From: Microcaldota archaeon
GTDB taxonomy: Archaea; Micrarchaeota; Micrarchaeia; Anstonellales; Bilamarchaeaceae
Assembly (NCBI GenBank): GCA_023247345.1
Contig: JAHFGR010000045.1
Coordinates: 1-8,613 of the forward strand
DNA: 8,613 nucleotides
Reading direction: 5' to 3'
The translations under genes and the position numbers were made by a program. The notes under the pieces were generated by a model. It made no database searches. It worked only from the letters and a program-made list of their open reading frames with translations, and was not told where the DNA came from. Shown here in pieces: positions 5,053-8,613 of this stretch (the first letter of the stretch is position 1; every line of letters begins with the position of its first letter).

Positions 5053-6931
5053 GGCTTAGCGTACATGCGTCACTAACCTTCACAAAGTATCCTTTTAATG
5101 GTTCTAACGAGCTCGCTACATTCCATCTTCGTGCTGTAGAATCGTATTCAAACGGTCCTTTTACGATGTTGCATGTGCTCAAGCTGGAAAGCGCAACCGG
5201 TTGTGTAACACTTATCGTATTCCAACCTGCGTTTAGGTTTAACTGCGTGCTTTCAGATTGTTCGCCGCTAATTGTTACTGTACATTCATTGAATGTTCTA
5301 AACCAGAAACCTTTTCCTGTGTTTAGCGAGCTAGGATGCTCATAACTGCTTCCCACATATTCAAAGATATTACTTGGATAGAAAGCGCATGTGCTTGTTA
5401 CTCTGTTTACATTTACTGAAAACGGTACTGAGAATAAATTCCATCCTCTATGCATTGTTAAAACATATGTAGTTTGTTCTGGTAATGGCGGAATTGTTTC
5501 TACTGGAGCCGTAGTATTGGTGCTGTTTGTAATTGGTGCTGGGGTTGGTTGCGGGCTATTTACTAAATTAACACTTATCGTTCCTTTAACAACATTCTGT
5601 ACAGCATTTGCCTCGCAAACGTTTATTTGTATACTATCCCCATTATTCGAAACTGTTTGTGTTGTGCCAACGCTAACCGTTACGAACGTTACATGATTTC
5701 CATCTTTCAATACTTGAAATACAGGATTACTGCCAGCAAATGTTACTACTTTTACTACATAACCGTTAGCGACATAATCACTTCCGATTAATGAAGATGC
5801 ATCGCATGTTAAAACCGGTTGTGTCGTTGGTTGTGGTTGAGGAGCTGATTGCACAGTTACACCTGCTTGAACTTCTGCATTGTGTGCTGCACTGCCTCCA
5901 CCGCATACATTTACGCTGACTTTTAAATCGCCGCTATCGGTAGTTATTGTTTTTTCAACATTTTGGCCTACACGTGTATAAATAAATCCTTTGTGTTCGC
6001 CTTTGTATTTGACCTGTAGGCTAAGATAATCGCTTGAGTATACGTTTACTAAAACCAATCTGACATCGTTACCAAGATCGACGTACGCTCCAGGAGTTAA
6101 AACTGTTCCGCTGCCTGCAGAACAAGTAGAAGGCGCTGGTTGCGGGCTCGGTGCTGGTATCGGAGCTGGACTTGGAGTCGGTTGCGGTGCTGGTTGTGGT
6201 GCAGGAGTTGGCGATGGACTAGGAGCAGGCACTGGCGTTGCTAAACTAACGCTGACTGTTCCTTTTGCTGTTCTTGCGCTCGAACTTGCTTCGCAAACAT
6301 TTACTTGTACGCTATCTCCGCTATTAGAAACTGTTTGAGTTGATCCAACAGGAGCAACTACGAATGTAACATGATTTCCATTTTTCAATACTTGCAGTAC
6401 TGGATTTCCAGCTGTAAATGTTGCAACCCTTACTGTATATCCATTAGCGTTATAACCGCTTCCACTTAACGAAGGAGCGTCACATGTTGCTGGAGTAGCT
6501 GTTGGCGAAGGACTTGGAGCCGGTGCAGGCTGAGGAGCTGGACTTGGACTAGGTGACGGAGTTGGCGCTGGACTTGGCGATGGAGCAGGTGATAGTACAC
6601 TTACGCTGACCTTTGTGTCTGCCCATTTTGGAGAATCGCTATTACTCGCGCTACAAGTTTGTATCGAAATTGTATTTCCATTGTCGTTATAAGTTCCTGT
6701 TTGACCTGAATAAACAGATTTAAGTGTCAAAGACTGGCCGTTTTTAAAAATTTGAAATGCAGCTAAATTGCCTGAATAAACGCTAACAAGCTTTACAGAA
6801 TAATCGCCTTGAGCAACACTCTGTCCGGCTGTTAATACATTGCCTCCACAGCTTGATGCCGTAGGTGCTGCTGCGAATGCAAAATTCGCCAAAAGCGATA
6901 TTGCCAAAATAAATAATGTCAAAATTTTCAT
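5042..6931 (-). CDS. Large secreted cell-surface protein: four Cys-paired repeats, Pro-rich linkers, GWN-repeat C-terminus
   Basis: This 629-residue protein has a Sec signal peptide (1-20, cut near AFA|AAP). Four modules of 80-90 residues follow, each with one Cys at its start and one near its end (28/93, 150/213, 270/343, 376/439), suggesting a beta-rich, disulfide-closed fold. Modules 2 (150-230) and 4 (376-456) are about two-thirds identical, so they arose by duplication; 1 and 3 are divergent. Linkers 114-149 and 231-269 are PAPSPSP-like and probably extended and glycosylated; a later linker carries the sequon-rich NSTNTT. The C-terminal domain (489-629) has two GWN repeats (496-498, 569-571), each with a Cys pair. 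No C-terminal anchor is seen. The coupled membrane protein downstream may hold it. Start choice: 6931 gives a clean signal peptide with GTGAT four bases upstream; in-frame ATG 7018 also has a good ribosome site. Confidence 0.85.
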   Translation of the reverse strand: MKILTLFILAISLLANFAFAAAPTASSCGGNVLTAGQSVAQGDYSVKLVSVYSGNLAAFQIFKNGQSLTLKSVYSGQTGTYNDNGNTISIQTCSASNSDSPKWADTKVSVSVLSPAPSPSPAPTPSPSPSPAPQPAPAPSPSPTATPATCDAPSLSGSGYNANGYTVRVATFTAGNPVLQVLKNGNHVTFVVAPVGSTQTVSNSGDSVQVNVCEASSSARTAKGTVSVSLATPVPAPSPSPTPAPQPAPQPTPSPAPIPAPSPQPAPSTCSAGSGTVLTPGAYVDLGNDVRLVLVNVYSSDYLSLQVKYKGEHKGFIYTRVGQNVEKTITTDSGDLKVSVNVCGGGSAAHNAEVQAGVTVQSAPQPQPTTQPVLTCDASSLIGSDYVANGYVVKVVTFAGSNPVFQVLKDGNHVTFVTVSVGTTQTVSNNGDSIQINVCEANAVQNVVKGTISVNLVNSPQPTPAPITNSTNTTAPVETIPPLPEQTTYVLTMHRGWNLFSVPFSVNVNRVTSTCAFYPSNIFEYVGSSYEHPSSLNTGKGFWFRTFNECTVTISGEQSESTQLNLNAGWNTISVTQPVALSSLSTCNIVKGPFEYDSTARRWNVASSLEPLKGYFVKVSDACTLSLEQ

Positions 6932-6963
6932 GTTTATCACGTTGTTAAATTTGGATAGAAAGG

Positions 6964-6971
6964 TTTTTAAA
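6964..6971 (-). promoter_or_regulatory. Candidate proximal promoter of the secreted-protein gene
   Basis: On the complement this reads TTTAAAAA, centred 36 bp before the ATG at 6931. That predicts initiation about 10 bases upstream, leaving a short leader with GTGAT (6936-6940) as ribosome site. It is weaker than the distal TATA at 7051-7060. Confidence 0.35.
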
Positions 6972-7050
6972 CATTCACCATTTTTTTCCACTTGCGACTC
7001 AATCTGATTTTTGATCATTAAAACCACCAATTTTTTATTTAATTTGCTTT

Positions 7051-7060
7051 ACTTATATAG
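7051..7060 (-). promoter_or_regulatory. Strong distal TATA box of the secreted-protein gene
   Basis: On the complement this reads CTATATAAGT. Initiation is expected near 7030, followed at once by GGTGG (7024-7028) five bases before an in-frame ATG at 7018. From 7018 the protein would carry 29 hydrophilic residues before the signal peptide; alternatively this is a roughly 100-nt leader to the 6931 start. Confidence 0.55.
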
Positions 7061-7161
7061 ATAATTTCGAAAAGCTTTTTTAAAAGAGAAAACTTCTATT
7101 TTTACTCGTTAAATAGCTAAAAATCTTTTCCATACTTTCCTACTTTCGACAATTATGCTGC

Positions 7162-7548
7162 TCATGCAAAGCCAATTTTTGCCTTTGACTTCATGGTAAT
7201 TGTCCTTAGTTTTGCTTTTTTAGAAAGCAACCTGAGCTTTTTATCATTAGTGCAAATAATTGCTCTTTTGTCATTTGCAAATTTCAAATTCCAGTCATCC
7301 ACAAGCCCGTCTGATTTAACAAATTTTACTTTATCTTTATTTATCGCTAGAATCTTTAATGCGAGTCTGCCGCCAAGTGCATGTCTTCCTTTGCTCTTTG
7401 CAATTTTTTCTATCTCTGCATTTACTCCTGTCGGTACGATTAAATCATAAGCATCTTCTATTAAATAGCTTAATTCTGAAAAAATATCTATTTTGAATTG
7501 ATAAGGTATTAATAGAAAGTTTGTATCTAAAATAACCATTTTGTTCAT
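7162..7548 (-). CDS. PIN-domain ribonuclease-like protein (Fcf1/VapC9 type)
   Basis: This 128-residue protein has the single PIN domain of the archaeal Fcf1-like group. Seen: ILDTNFLL (6-13) with acidic D8, E45 in a NAEIEKIA helix, VDDW (83-86) with D84/D85, and the hallmark CTNDKKLR (99-106) with D102. These acids form the metal site that cleaves RNA in active PIN nucleases, so catalysis is likely. Relatives act in rRNA maturation or as toxins; no antitoxin-like small gene lies next to it, which favours a housekeeping RNA-processing role. The lysine-rich C-terminus (RTITMKSKAKIGF) fits RNA contact. Start ATG at 7546-7548 is supported by a TATA-like AATAAAAAG centred 26 bp upstream; M4 is a possible alternative. 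It lies upstream of the secreted-protein gene on the same strand but is separated by that gene's own promoters. Confidence 0.88.
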   Translation of the reverse strand: MNKMVILDTNFLLIPYQFKIDIFSELSYLIEDAYDLIVPTGVNAEIEKIAKSKGRHALGGRLALKILAINKDKVKFVKSDGLVDDWNLKFANDKRAIICTNDKKLRLLSKKAKLRTITMKSKAKIGFA

Positions 7549-7569
7549 AGCTACTAGTTATCCCAACAG

Positions 7570-7578
7570 CTTTTTATT
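7570..7578 (-). promoter_or_regulatory. TATA box of the PIN-domain gene
   Basis: On the complement this reads AATAAAAAG, centred 26 bp before the ATG at 7548. No ribosome site is visible, so the message is probably leaderless. Confidence 0.5.
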
Positions 7579-7670
7579 GATTCTTATTCTTGATTCTTAT
7601 TTGTAATTAGTAATAAAATATGTAGATGTGTTTATACCTGAGAAACCCACAAAAAAAGCTTTGGCAAAAC

Positions 7671-7680
7671 TATATATAAA
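7671..7680 (+). promoter_or_regulatory. Strong TATA box without an immediate gene
   Basis: TATATATAAA preceded by AAAAC is among the best TATA matches in the window. Initiation would fall near 7700, giving a roughly 160-nt leader for the lipoprotein gene or an unlinked small RNA. Confidence 0.45.
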
Positions 7681-7785
7681 TACTACTAGTCAGCAACGTT
7701 TGTTTGGTCAAGCATTCATTGAATAATTTCTTTCTCAAGGAAAAACACTTGTGTTATAAAGAAAGTTTGAAAATGATATGTTTAA

Positions 7786-7810
7786 AAATGTTTTGTTATA
7801 TAAAACATTT
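7786..7810 (+). promoter_or_regulatory. Palindrome enclosing a TATA box, candidate operator
   Basis: AAATGTTTT (7786-7794) and AAAACATTT (7802-7810) form a perfect 9-bp inverted repeat. Its 7-bp centre and right arm contain TTATATAAAA (7796-7805). Initiation would fall near 7827, and the start codon is at 7861. A dimeric regulator bound here would block TBP; such a regulator is inferred. Confidence 0.5.
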
Positions 7811-7849
7811 CCGTATAATATTTGAAACAAATAAAAAATGAGAGGAAAA

Positions 7850-7855
7850 GGTGAT
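7850..7855 (+). promoter_or_regulatory. Ribosome binding site of the DAGP-linker lipoprotein
   Basis: GGTGAT lies five bases before the ATG at 7861. It is a full match to the archaeal anti-Shine-Dalgarno core and decides this start, although the start gives an unusually long region before the hydrophobic segment. Confidence 0.7.
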
Positions 7856-7860
7856 TTTGC

Positions 7861-8613
7861 ATGAAGAGGTTGGATGTAAGTACAAGAGGAAAAACAGATG
7901 TTAATGAAGGCGTAACAAGACGTCCTTTAAGGGCAGTTATAACACATTTATTGGCACCTGCAGGAGTCTTAGTATCCTTAGGATGCGGTGGCGGAGACAG
8001 TTTCCCTTCACCAGTGGATGCGCGTGTGCCAGCAGCAACTGATGGCGGCGTACCAGCACAAGATGCAGGTCCAACACCAACTCCAGATGCAGGTCCAGTT
8101 GATGCGGGTCCAGTTCAAGTTGCATCATGCGAGTTCTCGACAAAAACAGCATTTTTATTGCATGTAGTAACTCCAAGTTCTGATGAAAGAAAGCTCGTAA
8201 AAGAAGGAGACTCAGTTACAATAGGTGCAAACGATTATATTGTAACAAAAACAGAAGATGGCGGATTACTTCTAGTAGACGAAGCCGGCAGCGTAAGTGG
8301 CGTTTCTGGCAGCGGTCGAGTAACTGTAGATGTTGCTAATAGATTAGTTCGATTAGAGCAAGCAGGTCAAGATCCAAGAAGCTTTAGTAGCTTGGGTGTT
8401 GTTGGTGTTAACAGCCTAACAGAAGATGCTCGCTATGATGATAACGAAAACTACGTTTCTCGCGCAGCAGTAACTGTAACAGCTGGCAACAGAACAAGGA
8501 CATTCGTTCTTGCTGAAGGTGGATCATCTGGTCCAGTAACAAGCGAGAACGGAGATACGACTGCTACAGCAACTTTCAAAGAAGGAAATGACGAAGTAGC
8601 CGCAGTTGAAGTT
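7861..8613 (+). CDS. Surface lipoprotein with DAGP-type linker (3' end outside window)
   Basis: This frame is open for 251 codons to the window edge. The N-terminus has a long charged region with TRRPLR (19-24), a hydrophobic stretch (25-41) and a lipobox VSLGC with Cys42 followed by GGG. Export with lipid anchoring on Cys42 is likely; the paired arginines resemble a Tat motif, but the match is partial. Next comes a tether rich in Asp, Ala, Gly and Pro (46-85) with three DAGP units, then a Cys and a beta-rich region with Val/Thr/Ser strands and acidic turns (for example DSVTIGANDYIVTK). No catalytic family is recognised; it looks like a cell-surface or S-layer-type protein. GGTGAT five bases upstream fixes the start. 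Codon use (GCA, GTA, ACA, GGT rich) is close to the neighbouring secreted-protein gene, so no transfer signal is evident. Confidence 0.82.
   Translation, partial: MKRLDVSTRGKTDVNEGVTRRPLRAVITHLLAPAGVLVSLGCGGGDSFPSPVDARVPAATDGGVPAQDAGPTPTPDAGPVDAGPVQVASCEFSTKTAFLLHVVTPSSDERKLVKEGDSVTIGANDYIVTKTEDGGLLLVDEAGSVSGVSGSGRVTVDVANRLVRLEQAGQDPRSFSSLGVVGVNSLTEDARYDDNENYVSRAAVTVTAGNRTRTFVLAEGGSSGPVTSENGDTTATATFKEGNDEVAAVEV

Larger units (their letters stand above)
7549..7860. other. Intergenic regulatory region between divergent genes
   Basis: No protein gene is seen. It holds the PIN promoter (7570-7578), a strong TATA facing right (7671-7680) with no gene directly after it, a palindrome enclosing a second TATA (7786-7810), and the ribosome site of the downstream lipoprotein. 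A weak stem CTTTCT/AGAAAG (7730-7735/7760-7765) lies between. Confidence 0.6.

Noticed and set aside
5037..5696. Plus-strand open frames at 5037-5345 and 5391-5696
   Set aside because: They are antisense shadows of the secreted repeat protein.
6125..6592. Short tandem-like repeats in DNA (GGAGCTGGACTTGG-like units)
   Set aside because: They encode the Pro/Ser/Ala linkers in frame; not a CRISPR array, as there are no regular unique spacers.
7937..8176. A 79-codon frame on the minus strand, rich in Leu and His
   Set aside because: Antisense to the lipoprotein gene; its composition comes from the complement of the DAGP repeat codons.

Overview
The window comes from an AT-rich archaeon, most likely a small-genome DPANN lineage. 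A Micrarchaeota-like host is my best guess, but that is inference. The archaeal markers are a Sec61-beta gene, a PAC2-family proteasome chaperone homologue, a tRNA gene interrupted by introns with bulge-helix-bulge (BHB) splice signals, TATA boxes about 26 bp before start codons with little or no leader, and GGTG-type ribosome sites on two genes.

Layout. 1-1116 (+) is an HD-domain phosphohydrolase. 1146-1313 (-) is a 55-residue Sec61-beta subunit. 1366-2106 (+) is a PAC2 protein ending in an HbYX-like tail; it diverges from Sec61-beta and appears to share one TATA element with it. 2107-2361 has no gene but holds a run of hairpins. 2362-2696 (+) is a tRNA-Leu(UAA) gene with three introns (D-loop, anticodon loop, T-loop). 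2760-3410 (-) is a lipoprotein with a PsbP-like pattern, 3460-4419 (-) an M24 metallopeptidase, 4489-5052 (-) an unrecognised two-helix membrane protein, and 5042-6931 (-) a large secreted protein of four cysteine-paired repeats on proline-rich linkers with a GWN-repeat C-terminus. 7162-7548 (-) is a PIN-domain protein. 7549-7860 is a regulatory intergenic region. 7861-8613 (+) is the 5' part of a lipoprotein gene that runs off the window.

The genes do not form one pathway. They mix housekeeping functions (protein export, proteasome assembly, tRNA, peptidase, nucleases) with cell-surface functions. The two likely functional units are the secreted repeat protein with the membrane protein whose start overlaps its stop, and the divergent Sec61-beta/PAC2 pair.

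The most notable item is the tRNA-Leu gene: 335 bp of DNA resolves into an 84-nt class II tRNA only if three introns of 51, 62 and 138 nt are removed. The T-loop intron carries a 45-nt hairpin with a same-length relative about 330 bp upstream, and the two differ by compensatory base-pair changes.
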